Shown here: positions 24,345 to 36,080 of the stretch, piece after piece
Position numbering within the stretch: position 1 is the first letter of the stretch
How the letters are laid out: every line of letters begins with the position of its first letter
NCBI GenBank assembly: GCA_009760855.2
Contig: WPIO01000026.1
Span: forward strand, 4,779,001 to 4,843,000
Direction: 5' to 3'
Source of the DNA: Cristatella mucedo
Taxonomy: Eukaryota; Bryozoa; Phylactolaemata; Cristatellidae
DNA length: 64,000 bases
The notes under the pieces: model-generated
Seen by the model: only the letters and a program-made list of their open reading frames with translations
What the model was told of the DNA's origin: nothing
Databases searched by the model: none
Program-made: the position numbers and the translations under genes

Positions 24345-24600
24345 GACGGTTGGCTCGGTGCGGCCTTTGATGTGGGCGGGTGATTGGGCGGTTGGCTCGG
24401 TGCGGCCTTTGATGTGGGCACGTGGCCCACCACGGTGGCTCACCACGGATGCACTCCCTTATCTGTGGTGAGTCAGCCCCTAGCTCATATATGTACCCGC
24501 TCGGGAATAAAGATTTGAGTCTCGTTCACCGCTCACGTTCGCCCGCTCGTGTCTTCGCGAGACTCCACTAGCGCTGCTGCAGCCGGAGACATGGTAACAT
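24345..24600 (+). other. LTR-like segment with 42-bp direct duplication and AATAAA
   Basis: A 31-base identical stretch starts at 24347 and again at 24389 (ggttggctcggtgcggcctt). It is followed by atatatgtacccgctcggga and AATAAA at 24505. The layout is promoter-poly(A)-like, as in an LTR, but no convincing matched ends or target duplication were found. Confidence 0.25.
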
Positions 24601-25379
24601 TGTAACCGGGTTCAAGGGGTCAGAAGCTATTTCCCGCCAAACCCCGCCATACTCCGGCCACGCTGCCGCTCGCCATGCCGCCGAGCTAGGGTAAGACGAG
24701 CGGCCGTCAGGTTAAACATCTTTATAACGCATGTGCCAACAACAACAGGTGAACTAAACAAGTCTACAGGGAGGGTCCTATACACAGTACACTACGGGGG
24801 CGCAAGACGACGCAGCAAGCTCGAACAAACGTGTTAGTTGGGGTCAGTCGGCTTCCGCAGTCCTGTCGTTGTACCGACTCCGAATCCAACAGTACGAGCG
24901 TACGCCGTCCAAAACCCGGCTGGCTGAGTAACTGCTGGCTAGACTGAGTCGACAACTACCACGGTCGTAAGCTTCCACCGAAAGACGCCAACACACGGGG
25001 GGGGGGTCACGAACGCGCTACACGGGGAACGCGGAATAAAAACAAGTCAACAACAAGCGAGCTATCCAGCTCCGCTCGGGCCTTGGGTACTCGTTCCCTT
25101 GCGTGCGTGGCAGCATCGCCGGAGCACGCCTGCACGAATCCAGGTGCATAACTCGGCGAGACCGGGAGCTTCCAACACCACGACTTACTTGGCCAACTTC
25201 CAGTACCCAAGAGCCCCGGTGACCTCACGTCACCGCATACATCCGGCCATGCCGTAGGTCCGACCCCGGCCTAGCCGGTGACCCTAACCCTCACTATAGC
25301 CGTCCGGTCCCTGCCAACCGAACCCAGCCTGGGTACAACATAACAGTAATTCCAGTGTTCCATCGGTAGTTGGAATCTA
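24601..25379. other. Unassigned, GC-rich with a G7 run
   Basis: Run of G at 25000-25006. No recognised gene. Confidence 0.45.
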
Positions 25380-26245
25380 TCCAGCGTGTGGCTGGACTTT
25401 AACGCTCTGCTCTCCTAATAGGTGATGCTGTCGTGCGACCGTCATCGTGTGCTCGGACTTTTTTATAGTCTTCAACAAACAGCTGCCTAAATTTGGAAGG
25501 CTTTGTTGAGAGGACTGCTGCTACATCGTAGCTATCGCGTCCTAACCCTATCTAAGATCAGGAACTGTCTTCCACCATGGCTTGCGGAAAACTAACTAGC
25601 TCCTTGGCTGTTTGTTGGCTAGTTTATTGTAATTTTGTGTTGGCTAGGTTACCGAAAAAGTCACTAGCCGACTTCAGCTGGTGATGAACGTGTCAACAAG
25701 GTAAGCTTGCAAATCCCAGAGGTTTGACCACGTGTCTCCTTTGATGAAAGAGCTAGGATTGCTGCCGGTTGATCAAAGGATACAGAATAAAGTTACCTCG
25801 CTGACCCACAAGGCCCGCCACGGCTGGGCTCCTCTGTACCTAGCTGAACTGCTGCACCAGCCCCAGCCTCCTCGTGCCCTCAGTTCCTGTATGGACAATA
25901 CTTTAGCTGTTCCATTCCTCCTCTTAAAGACCGTTGGGACAGAAGCTTTTGCTTTGCAGGTCCTAGACGGTTGAACTCACTCCCAAAATTCTATGCAATG
26001 ACACCAACTCTCCTGCTGCCGACTATGGCACACCCTTTTCAGCTGTTCTGAGTTGCTACTTCCATGCGACTCAGTACCTCAACTGCTCTCCTGACTCAGC
26101 TATGTTTCACACTTTCTCTTTATTGTGAGAAATGTGAAGTCTGTTGGCTATCGAATGCGTACCGAAAGTCGCTTAGGCTAAATGAGTGTACTAAAAAAAA
26201 CTCTTTTGCGTAACACCCACTTAGTCTTTGTGCAGTCATAGGCGG
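25380..26245 (+). mobile_element. LINE-B, degenerate plus-strand copy
   Basis: Frames 25732-25974 ([40 protein letters not shown]) match the C-terminal part of the LINE-B at 46178. The segment 25380-25730 is also similar to 58130-58440. Confidence 0.75.
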
Positions 26246-26339
26246 ACATACAATGTTCGGAATCTCCTGCTTATGAAGCAACATGAACGTTCTATACTTT
26301 ACCATCCTCAGCCTATTCGCTATTTGACGATGCCGCTCA

Positions 26340-27480
26340 TGAATGAGCCTTCGCGGGTATCTAATTGATCCGCCGTCCGGTCGACACGCAGCGGTGGCTC
26401 AGACCTCAATTCTTGAGGTTAGCCGTTCGCAACCGTCAAGTGCGGTATGCCATTCTTACATTCGGCGCGCCGCCGCAAGGGCAAGCCGCAACGTGATGCG
26501 GCCGCCGCTATTCGCTAGACGGCTGCGACGTCGTCGCGAACCTTGAATTTAAATGCTTTTACAATCCGACGCATCCCGCGGACGTGCGGAAACGTGCAAA
26601 CGTGCACGGCGGGCGGAAAATCATTTGCGTTCACTCTTTCTCAGTGGACAGCCGTAGCGACCATCGAAAGCTGAGAGCCGCAACCGTAAGCGTATGGCGG
26701 CGGCGATTAAATTCTGTACCAACGGCCGCAAATGCAGCACTCCTGTTACGTGGAGAGAGCAAATCTCGATCGGCTCCAAGAAGGGCCAGAAGCGAGAGAA
26801 CGGACAATGAACCTAGCTCCGTTGGGGGCGGGGATGAGCCGATGGCGGCAGCCAATTCCCTCCGGCGGAAGTTGGATGGCGTGGTACTTGCGCGCCGTCT
26901 TTAAAGGCGGGAATTCTGGGCGCGACGTCGGCTCGGCGCTGTGCCGGAGCTCGCCGTACTTTCTCGAGACGTGAACGCTGTTGCGATTCCTGGTTCTTTG
27001 AGCGCTTCTGTTGAGCCAAACTCGTATAGGGCATATTAGCTGTTTAATTTGTTTAGACAGCGTTGATCTGCGCCGTATCCAGCTTCTTTTACGTAGGTAA
27101 CTTGCATCTCCGGTCTAAAACTATCGTTGCTGCGTGAGCCGGTGCAGTGGAGTGGCATTTTTGAACGTGCTTTTAAATGCGGTTCTAGGCTGGTGATCAA
27201 TTGTCATGTCGAAGCAAGGGCCGAAACGGAAACGCGAGGAGCCGGCGAAGTCTGCCCCGAAGATTCGGAGGTGAGGGTTCGCTTTTTAGTGTAGATGGCT
27301 CTCACACCAGTCAGTCTAGCTGCAGCGCATGTAGCAGCTTTCACTCGCCGGGGAGCGAGGTAGGTCGACGTCTATTGCTTGCTAGCTCACTCGCCGGCTG
27401 CGGAGAGCGTCTGCAACGCTAGCCTGCCCGCGAGATGGCAAACGTGGGTAGGTAGCAGCTGTCGATTGCAGAGGTGGCCT
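26340..27480 (+). promoter_or_regulatory. CpG-rich block, probable promoter of the AT-hook gene
   Basis: Dense CpG by eye (for example around 26360-26560, 26680-26960 and 27200-27430), in contrast to the AT-rich repeats on either side. The predicted first exon lies inside it. No TATA box is convincing. The several ~60-105 codon open frames here overlap on both strands and look like GC-rich chance frames. Confidence 0.5.
27206..27270 (+). CDS. AT-hook gene, putative coding exon 1
   Basis: ATG with a purine at -3, then 21 codons rich in Lys and Arg, then a strong donor CGGAG|gtgagg. It lies at the 3' edge of a CpG-rich block, as expected for a first exon. Confidence 0.55.
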
Positions 27481-30400
27481 TTCGAACCTAGTAAGCGCCT
27501 GCTGGGTCGATAGCACTACGTCTAGTGTGGTCTCATTTGGTAGCTGTCGTGCTGGGGTGTTACTTTGCTGCCGTATCCAGGCATCGATTGTGCCTTCTAT
27601 TGGACGCGTGTGTAGCCGTGTTGTAGTTTTGCTCACCGAACCTCCCCGATCCCAATGTGCTGACTGCTCATTGTTCAAAATGGGGTAGGGATCGGCATTC
27701 CAATGTGGGATGTTGATCGCGGCAAAAAGCCGTTAGCCAATCGTCGCTGGCAATGTCTGTCGACCGTATTTTACTTTTCCACCGTCCATTGTATACGACA
27801 GTAAAACAAGCTAATCTACTGGACCAGCACAAGAACTCGTGTACAACGCTCCCATTGCTACACCTAAGACGGTCAATGTGCTCAAGTTGCGTGCTAGCAG
27901 ACAAGAAAACTAAACTTAACTAACTTGCTTCGTGTAGTGCTGACATTTGCACTTGGATGGCAACACACTTTTCCGAATTGAATGACAATAAAAACAAACT
28001 TACTAGCTATTGGAAAACTTGCTACTCAAAATTGGAAACCTATCCCTCAAAAAAGGGCTCGCCCAACTGATCCCCTTAGCTGCACAATGATATCTGGGTG
28101 TCATGTTCTAAAGTGACTTTTTAGTCGATGACCACATCCACTTCTCAGTCAAGTCGGCCTATTTTCAGTTAGGTATCCGCAGCTAGGTTTGTCTGTCGTG
28201 AGCGTCGCAGTTGCCACATTACTCCACTTCTTGCTGACCTGCACTGGCTACCAGTCAAGCAACGGATTGACTTCAAGGTTTTGTCTCACTTTTAGGTCAC
28301 TTCATTCTTTGGCTCCAGCCTATCTCTCAGATATACTCCCCCATCAGGCCAAGCATCGTACACCCACTTTTCAGAATCCAGCAGTCTACGAATACCTCGT
28401 ACAAACCTCAAATCTTTTGGAGACCGTGCATTTAGTTCGTATGCTCCCAAAGCCTGGAACTCCCTCCTGACCTGCGTCACAGCATCCCCTGACCTAACCG
28501 CATTTAAAAAGAATTTAAAAACACCTATTTAGGACAACATTTAGTGGGTCCCTGTGATTCGTCCTTGATGTGCTTATGCGTGCTGACACCGTGCATGCTG
28601 TCCACTAACAACATTTGCATGCTGACCCTGTGCATGTCACCCCTAACCATGTTATTCATTTTGTTTATTTATCAAGCATGATTTTACTTACCATTCAATT
28701 GCATTTCCCTTTGCAGCAAATGTAAAGCGCCTAGAGAGAGATTGAGTTCTCTGAGGTCGCTTTGTCAAGTGCATTATTATTATTAACACTGAAAATTCGG
28801 GCTTGCTTAGACAAGAATACTACATTCAAGCTGGTCCATGCATTTGTGATATCCCACCTCGATTTCCTATAACTCCTACTAACAAACTACAGGTATTGTG
28901 CCTTGTGCCATAAGACAATTACAGTTGGTGAAAAACTCGGCAGCTTGGCTTGTCAGTCTTGAACTTCGGAATGGCCACATTACACGATTTCTCACTTACT
29001 CTCACTAGCTTAACATCAGTTAGCGTATCAAACTCAAGGTTTGTCACTCACTTTTAGGTCTCTTCATTCTCTTGCTCCAGCATAACTATCCGAAACATTT
29101 CTAGATCAGGCTTAGCATCATGCCACCGTATTCTAAGCCACACGAAGGCATCGTGATGTGCCATGTCTGCACGGAAAGCTATATACATTGGGGAGGAAGG
29201 ACGCAAGCTGCAATACCCAGTGGTATACTTTGCAGCCACCTTGCTGTTTCAATGTAATGGCATTTGGGATGCTTGAGTTCTGTTCTGCCAGGTTGCCCTT
29301 TTCGTTAGATCTAGGCTGTGTGCACTAACCATATGTTAAGCACAAGCATGAAACTTGGCTGAGCAATGGCAGAGGAAGGTGGGTCGTCATTGTCTGCCCA
29401 ATGCTGTACACATTTTTGCTTGAGGACCTCTAGCATTTGTGCTGCTGACATTGCTTCAAGTTAGTTTGATCATGGCATGGATGGAAAATTTTGCAGATTG
29501 CCTCTGGATTCGCCAAAAGATGCTATTGCTGACACAGAATGGCAGGCAGCGAATGAGGACATGTTTGCAAACCCTCTAGACTCAAGTGCACTGTGAGTAG
29601 TTCCTCGGGCCAGTGCTCTTGGGGTCGGCGAAGCTGCCTGTGATAAGTTTGGCTGGCACGGCTATCGTTCGATATTTTCTTGCTCGTGATCTTCTGATTT
29701 TCTTGCTCACGAATCTTCTGCCTCATGTTATGTGCATAGTCGAGCTGGAGCATCTGTTCGATCACCCATTGCCACTCGACGTCGGACGACGATGTTTGTC
29801 AGTACCTCTGCTGCGTCATTGCGGTAGGTCGACCACTGTTTTGGCTCACGATATCCTGCATATTCATGTCTAGCATTTGCACTGCCACCGATTATCCACG
29901 GGAATCATGCCTGACCTCAACGTTGCTGTCGACTGAATCTACGGACATTTTAGCCCACTTTCATGTGCATTAGATGGTGGTCACCATTGCTCGAAGAACG
30001 AGAGCTCGAACGAGAGCTGTTTCCTCGACTTTTCCTGACTGCTTCATGCTTCTCACTTTCTCTTTGCTTTGTGAGGTGGAGTCTGTTGAATGCCGTGTGC
30101 ACACCGAAAATTGCGTGAGCTATCGAAAACTCTCCTCTGTAGCACCCGCTTATGGCTTTTCAAAGTTACCGACAGAGATACATGGTATCATGTGACGCAA
30201 TAATCTGCCGAACTCTTGTGACAGCACATTGGCACACCGTTGTTCCTTAGTTGTGCTTTTACAAGCTCGTGTGATGTTTAGTGTCACTTCTGCCTCCGCC
30301 TCATTGGCAGCAGCATTGGCTGTTTCTGTCGTGCTTGATAGCCCAGTTTGACTATGCCCAGTACTTCTCGATATTGTATCGCTGTCATATTTTATTAACT

Positions 30401-33400
30401 ATTGTTATGGGTCACTAACTGCCATGTTTCCTTACTCCTGCCTTGCTGCAGTTCTGAAGCTGCTCGAGCCAAGTGGTGCTGCCGAGTAATGTGTGGAATA
30501 TCAGCACCAGAAGGCCGTTGCCTGTCGCTCAGTCCATTTGGACCTGGCTGCGGCTATCATTCCTTTCCACTATTTGACTGCCGTTCCGATCGAATGGCAT
30601 GTCGCCTCCAGTTACATCGCTACATAGTTTAACTTGCTCGAGCACATGCCATTAGAGCATTTGACTGTTGTCTGAATAATCAAAACTAACCCAGCGCTAA
30701 TTCATGCCTTTCATTGATTCACGAAAGCATCTTGTCTTGCTATGCATTTATTCCATCATGTAGGCTGTAGCTTGTCTCAGCCTCGGTCTTAGACAGCTGA
30801 TCTGGCTTTGATCATGTTCCCGTACGTCCAGCAATAGCCTCAGCTAGACTATTTTAGCCAAGGAGAGCGCTAAATCCTTGATCTTGCATGGACAGCCAAT
30901 CACGAGAAGGCTGAAGGGTAGGAAGGGTGGCTAGGGAGCCTGCTGCAACCTGTCAGGTCGGATTGGGCTAAAAGTCCATCAAGTGGGGCCAGGACTCGGC
31001 ATCCCCTTCCATAGCCCATACACACCCAGCACCCGGCAGATGTACAGCTTCTAGTCAGCCTTTCCCATTGATAGGCTACTTGCTGGTCCTGCTGATCATT
31101 ATCAGCAGCACTCACAGGAGCTTATAAGCTATCTTTTCGATGCACCGCACTAATCGATACCAAAGCATAATTTATGAGGCATACTTATTTATGGGACACA
31201 CTTATAGCCAATAATAATAACAATAATGTCGCGTATGTATAGCACCCTAAGAGAACCAAATCTCTATCCAGATGCTTGACAACTTAGCTGCATGACAAAT
31301 AATAGCCAAGGGTTAATGGCAAGCAAGTTATGCTCAGACAGGCATGCACAAGCTCAAATGTGTCATGCCTAAACTACCAAACATAAGCACTCAAGAAGAC
31401 ACTCAAGATCTCTGATTAGTAAACGTTTCACCAAACGTCCCGGATTTATTTTCTGCAATCATGGACATGTATGGCGACAGGTAGCCAGCCGAAATCAGGA
31501 ATAAACTATCGCAATGTGGTACAAGCAGAGCTAACCTCGCATATAGAATTTCACTGATCCGTGAAGTATTGTAATTGGATTATTGTATTGTATTGAGTCG
31601 TGGAATTTACAAGTCACATAGCTACACTAAAACGCTCTATAAGTCACATGCATGCACCTCAACAAGCTCCACACATTTACCTCGATCTGCCAGGTTTCAA
31701 CATTTATGGTTCCTTCATTCTTTTGCTCCAGCATACCGACCCGAACAACACTGCTTGTAGGCTAGGCATCACGTATTCCACTGATGTAGGACATAAGTCA
31801 CATACGTCGCTTTTTTTATTTTTCGATATGTTGCTTCCGATTTACATGTGGGTTAGAATGGTTTGCATAATCATTTTTTTCTTTATTTGAATGATATTAG
31901 TTCCAGTCCCATTTCAAACATTTTGTCTTTCCAAAGGTACCCTAAACGTAGTCGATCATTAACCAATTTTTAAAGTATTTTCTTTACATTCTGCCTTAAC
32001 CTTTGTTGCCGTTAATAACCTAGCTTGTAGAAGTGCCTCGGTTAACAATCAGTGTGTACGGTCATTACTGCAAACTCGTAGCTTGTGGTGAGCACATGGC
32101 TTCGATTCGCCAGGGAGCTTGCCCGGAACTACTGCTATGCACAAGTTGGGTATTCTTAAATATAGCTGTTTGCTGCGCCTTGAGAGGCCTTAGCAAGCTA
32201 AAATATAGCAGTTAGCCACTAAGTAGGCTTTGGGTTAACAGGGTTAATATGCCGGTCAAGGCATGCGGCATACCGAGTACCCCAAGAGGTAAGGTGTTCA
32301 CACTTACAGACCCAGGTCGTGGGTTCGAGTCCTTCAGCAGGCAATTCCTTATTACCCATGCAAGCCGTAAGGAATATTCCTTACGGCTCTTCTGCCTGTT
32401 ATATAGGCTGATGAATCAGCTGACCTAAATTTTGCATACAAGATACGTCAGCTCTGGTACGTGACTCCAAGAGCTATTCTTGATTTGCTTGCTTTAGAAT
32501 TGCATTATTACCATCAATCACTAAGTGCAAACTCTACTTTACGGCTCCCATGGCACCATTTGTGGACCTTCGGTGATATTTATCACCTCATCTAACTTCA
32601 TAATCATGCTGACAGGGCTGTTAAACAACCAAGTTTGGTAATTGTCATTTTTTTACTACCCGTCAAAATTAATGTCGGAATCACTTGTCGATGTTGCTGA
32701 TCGTGCATGCAGATACATCATGTCGTCTGTAGTGTGGCCGAGAACACGGGAGTTTCGAATGCATTATTTGGAAAGTAGTACTTGAAGGTGATCGTGGTTC
32801 ATGGTTTGCACTCGACACATCGTTGGCTGTTTGTAGGTCGGTGCCTGCATCTACGTTGTTTGATGGCAAACCCGACACCGAGTCCAAGCAGGCGACGTCT
32901 GGAGTCTTGCAGCCCTTGCCAAAGACGGGATTAATTAAAGATCAGGCGAAAAAGGTATAAAGTACTACTGTGAAGCTCTTTCCATCAGCCCTGCTGCATT
33001 GCTTACTTCCGAGTGCTCTAGACGAGTCCTTGGGCTGGGGGTTCCAACTGAGAAGAGTTCAGTGGCATGCTAGCCCAGGCAAGTTTTGAATCCCGAGCTA
33101 CAAAACGTGCCGACAATTGCTGCCCTATGGCTGCAAGATTTCCACTCATAAGAGTACACACGTGGTCACAGTCCCCCAGAACTGCTCAACTGTGTGCAAG
33201 TAAGGATGAAGATCATGCATCTTGCTTGCATGTTCAACTCTGTGCACCACCCTCGTTTCCTGTCGAAGTTGCAAAATGGCAAAATCTATCGATGAGGTAA
33301 TAGCCATTTCTGTGTGGACGTACCGTCGATTCAGGGGTGCTCTGCCACCACCCATTCATCACCTCTTACCTGTCAACACAAGTTGTTTGTCACTGGTATG

Positions 33401-35091
33401 CCCGATTCTGGTGGGTTGCCGGCCACGTTTAGAGATTTGTGAAATGCTGTCCTGGCTTTTTCAATCCCGGTAGACCAAACGTAAGTCAATCCACGATTAT
33501 TAAGCACCGACAACTACTCTGCTGCTGCCGACTATGGCGCATCTTTTTCAGCCGTCCTGAGCTGCTACTTCCATGTTACTCACTACCTCAACTGCTCTCC
33601 TGACTCTGCTATGCTTCCCACTTTCTTTTGTTGCGTGAGATGAAGTCTGTTGGCTTCCGAATGCGTACCGAAAGCCGCTTAGGCTGTGAGTGCTCTAAAC
33701 AAAACTTTCTTGTGTAACGCCCACATAGTCCTGTGGCTTTATGGAGTTACAGATGGAGATACATTCCATTCCATTACGGTACGGTGCCGTAGCACGAGCA
33801 GGTGCAGTTAGGCCAGTGACACTACGAGATGATGCATTGTACTTACTGCCCGATCATGGCGACACCGATCGCTAGTGAAGGTTACCGACAAGTCAAGCTC
33901 TGCCCGGTTCCTCTGCTGTGCAAGTGTGGCCTCGGCAGCAAGGTGCTGTGTCAGCAAGCAGTGACACGGGCCCTAAACAAGGGGACCGATCCCGACCGTT
34001 CACTTTATTTGCAGACGAAGCTGCACCCGGCCTCGGCAAGCCTCTCGAACGGCGGCTTCGAGCGGCAGGCGCAGCACGTCGCTGCCGGCGAGCGGCGCGG
34101 ACCGCAGGGCGCTGCGCGAAGCAAGCTGACCAGGCTGCGCAGGCTTCCTACCGCTACTGCAGCAGCAGCCGAGTCGCTCCGAGAGAGCAGCAGCGCAGCC
34201 AGGGCTGAGAAGCCCCAGACGCTGCAGCCTCACACCGCCTCCTCATCGATCACCGGTCTTGCTGGCATCGAGGCCGAGCAGAACCTATCTGAGGTGGTGG
34301 CCGTTGCGCCCACGTTGAAGGCAGCAGAAGAAAAGCTGGCGACCCCGGCCTCCGCGCCACCGAAGCTTTTGGCAGCATCTGCTGCTGCGGCCATCGCCGG
34401 AGGCCGCCCATCCAGGCAAAGGCTTCGATGCGGCGACGTCTCGCTCGCTCGCGAAGCCGACGTCAGCATTCAGCCGGCGTCGGCTTATGCGACGCCGCCA
34501 GCTGCTGTCGCAGTCCGAGACAGAAGTGCCACGAACGTTGGCGTCGGCGCGCCGGCAGACGCAGTCGACGGGAAGTCAATACGCGCGCTGCCCGCCGACG
34601 AAGGGCAGCAGTCGGCAGCAGACGAATCAGAGCCGCCCGCCTCTGCGTTCTACACGCCTGCTGCCGCCGCTCCCGACGGGCACAGGAAGCAGCAGCTGGC
34701 GGCGTCGCAGAGCGTGTCAGAGGCCGACGCGACGGCTCCTGCAACCAAGAGAGTGCGAGGGCGTCCTAGGAAAGCTCACTGTGAGGTGAGCGGCGAGCTG
34801 CCGGCGGTGGATGGGCCCAAGCAGGCAGCCTCGGAAAGTCTCTCGGTTGGCAAGGACGATCGAACGACACCGAGGTCAGGTGAGGCGGCCGCCTGCCAGC
34901 AAGTGGCAGCAGCCGTGGCCGGCGATGCCGTGCCCAAGGAGATGCCTGTAGCGCAGGCCAGCGAGCCGACCCCGGCGTGTGAGAGTAGCAGCAGCTACAG
35001 CGACTGCAACGACCCGAGGTCGTACAGAGCGCTAGCTGCTTACGAGGCCGGAGACACCCACAGCACCTCGAAATGGTGCAGTGTCATGTGA
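27206..35091 (+). CDS. Predicted four-exon gene for an Ala-rich AT-hook protein with C-terminal CaaX-like CSVM
   Basis: Exons 27206-27270, 29497-29592, 32837-32954 and 34015-35091 join with matching phases (2, 2, 0) into 451 codons. The N-terminus (MSKQGPKRKREEPAKSAP) is an NLS-like basic stretch. Exons 2 and 3 encode Asp/Ser-rich linkers (DTEWQAANEDMFANPLDSS; LFDGKPDTESKQ). The last exon is very Ala-rich and low-complexity, with high GC at third positions. It carries an AT-hook at residues 339-346 (RVRGRPRK) and ends KWCSVM. AT-hooks bind the minor groove of AT-rich DNA. CSVM fits a farnesylation-type CaaX box, and prelamin A ends CSIM. I do not recognise the family. The model is inferred from splice signals and phase only. 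A chance 3' open frame remains possible, especially for exons 2 and 3. Confidence 0.5.
27975..28788 (+). mobile_element. LINE-A, plus-strand copy in intron 1 of the AT-hook gene
   Basis: RT C-terminal coding similarity from about 27990 (NKTNLLAIGK) to 28500, then the complete 3' UTR, hairpin and ATT tail at 28775-28788. Confidence 0.8.
28790..29130 (+). mobile_element. LINE-A fragment, plus strand, internal part only
   Basis: Starts with the IRACLDKNTTFKLVHAFV-like segment and ends inside the C-terminal part. It lacks the 3' tail and abuts the tail of the previous copy. Confidence 0.6.
29497..29592 (+). CDS. AT-hook gene, putative coding exon 2
   Basis: Acceptor attttgcag, donor GCACT|gtgagt. 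Open in the phase required by exon 1, giving RLPLDSPKDAIADTEWQAA onward. It sits in a stretch without recognisable repeats. Confidence 0.5.
30030..30195 (+). mobile_element. LINE-B 3' fragment, plus strand
   Basis: Diverged match to the last 170 bp of LINE-B (cttctcactttctctttg; accgacagagatacatgg). Confidence 0.6.
31200..31440 (-). mobile_element. LINE-A 3' end, minus strand
   Basis: AATAATAATAACAATAAT at 31201-31227 followed by a diverged hairpin (agcaccctaagagaaccaaa) and 3' UTR. Confidence 0.7.
31475..32040 (+). repeat. Unnamed ~0.6 kb dispersed repeat, copy 1
   Basis: agccgaaatcaggaataaac through ccgttaataacctagcttg. A diverged second copy lies at 37435-37539 plus 38186-38520. It contains a short LINE-A-like scrap at 31690-31760. 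No coding potential is seen. Confidence 0.55.
32275..32425 (+). mobile_element. SINE-1 older subfamily, plus strand
   Basis: aagaggtaaggtgttcacac, B box GGTTCGAGTCC at 32322, caggcaattccttattaccc and ggctgatgaatcagctgacc. Confidence 0.78.
32837..32954 (+). CDS. AT-hook gene, putative coding exon 3
   Basis: Acceptor tgtttgtag, donor AAAAAG|gtataa. Open for 39 codons in the phase left by exon 2 and ends in phase 0, the phase needed by exon 4. It encodes SVPASTLFDGKPDTESKQ and LPKTGLIKDQAKK. Confidence 0.5.
33490..33785 (+). mobile_element. LINE-B 3' end, plus strand, in the last intron of the AT-hook gene
   Basis: ccgactatggcgcatc through ggagttacagatggagatac with an ATTCC-type tail at 33765-33780. 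Confidence 0.8.
34015..35091 (+). CDS. AT-hook gene, putative terminal coding exon
   Basis: Acceptor preceded by a pyrimidine-rich tract (cactttatttgcag), then 358 codons to TGA at 35089. The composition is strongly coding-like (GC-rich third positions, long frame), Ala/Ser/Glu-rich and probably disordered. It holds the AT-hook (nt 34750-34773) and the final CSVM. A CATAAA hexamer with a GT-rich tail near 35203 could be the poly(A) signal. If translation began at the ATG at 33829 without splicing, the same frame would give 420 residues. Confidence 0.65.
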   Translation, partial: TKLHPASASLSNGGFERQAQHVAAGERRGPQGAARSKLTRLRRLPTATAAAAESLRESSSAARAEKPQTLQPHTASSSITGLAGIEAEQNLSEVVAVAPTLKAAEEKLATPASAPPKLLAASAAAAIAGGRPSRQRLRCGDVSLAREADVSIQPASAYATPPAAVAVRDRSATNVGVGAPADAVDGKSIRALPADEGQQSAADESEPPASAFYTPAAAAPDGHRKQQLAASQSVSEADATAPATKRVRGRPRKAHCEVSGELPAVDGPKQAASESLSVGKDDRTTPRSGEAAACQQVAAAVAGDAVPKEMPVAQASEPTPACESSSSYSDCNDPRSYRALAAYEAGDTHSTSKWCSVM

Positions 35092-35811
35092 CGACCTCCG
35101 GCCGTCGTTGGATTTTTACTGCACTCCTTTTTTTAGTTATTGTAAGTCTGTAGCTCACCAGTTATTTCAGGTGTGCAATGCATTATTAGTATTACTCTAT
35201 GCTACATAAAGTGTCACATTTTATTTTGCCGTGCATAAGGGCATACACAAGCAATGGCAGTATATTATGCTTAAAATTACGTCGTCGGCATTGCTGTTTT
35301 GTGTGTACATCATTTCGCGACTTTTTCTTGCCTAGGTTGGCCTGCACGGTTGGTTATTTCGTGAAAATATACTAACTGTACATGGCTATGATGGGCTGTC
35401 GATGGTCGGCAACCAAATGGAAGTACGAAGGTCCAGCTGCTCCAAGAAGCATGAGACCACAGCTATATGCCCACGACACGGTTGCTATCTGGGAAAAATT
35501 AGGGGACTATAATTGTCAACTTCTTGCATGCCCTTATGCAACCCAGTGTACATACACACAACACTCCATAACTTGTCCCGGAGAGTTTCAAAACAACTAT
35601 TAACTGCAACATAAATATAACTAGCCTTCTGAACAACCACGTGAGGTGTGAGACATTAAAGGAAAACTCAAATTTGCTTTGGCATGGGTGAACACTGATC
35701 CAGCTGGTGAGCCTGCCATACAGATGGCGATCATGCAGTTCTTTCTTAATGTAGAACAATCTTTATGAGGCAAAACAAAATCGATGAGCATCGAAGCACG
35801 AATATGTGGGC

Positions 35812-36080
35812 TATAATGTATCTCCGTCTGTAACTCCACAAAGTCATAAAGACCATGTGGGTGTTACACAGGAGAGTTTTGTATAGCGCATTCACAGCCT
35901 AGGCGGCCTTCGGTACGGATTCGGTAGCCAATAGACTTCGTCTCACGCAACAAAGAGAAAGTGGGAAGCATAGCAGAGTCAGGAGAGCAGTTGAGGTAGT
36001 GAGTAGCATAGAAGTAGCAGCTCAGGACCACTGAAAAGGATGTGCCATAGTCGGCAGTAGGAGAGTAGTTGTCGGGCTTT
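35812..36080 (-). mobile_element. LINE-B 3' end, minus strand
   Basis: atgtatctccgtctgtaact at 35816 through gtgccatagtcggcagtag. Close to the copies at 45540 and 46120. Confidence 0.85.

Larger units (their letters stand above)
29593..32836. other. Putative intron 2 of the AT-hook gene
   Basis: Contains LINE-B and LINE-A scraps, the unnamed repeat and a SINE-1. An exon-like cassette at 30453-30485 (acceptor cttgctgcag, donor CCGA|gtaatg) is open but would break the downstream frame. Confidence 0.4.

Noticed and set aside
30453-30485. Exon-like cassette with good acceptor (cttgctgcag) and donor GTAATG in the AT-hook gene intron
   Set aside because: It can join exon 2 but ends in phase 0, which would create a stop early in the exon at 32837. 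Skipping it keeps the frame through to the last exon. It could still be an alternative exon.
33269-33296. Short exon encoding CKMAKSIDE in front of the last AT-hook exon
   Set aside because: It fits the last exon (phase 0) but needs phase 2 on its left, while the exon at 32837-32954 ends in phase 0. It might instead be an alternative first exon with ATG at 33276; no evidence either way.
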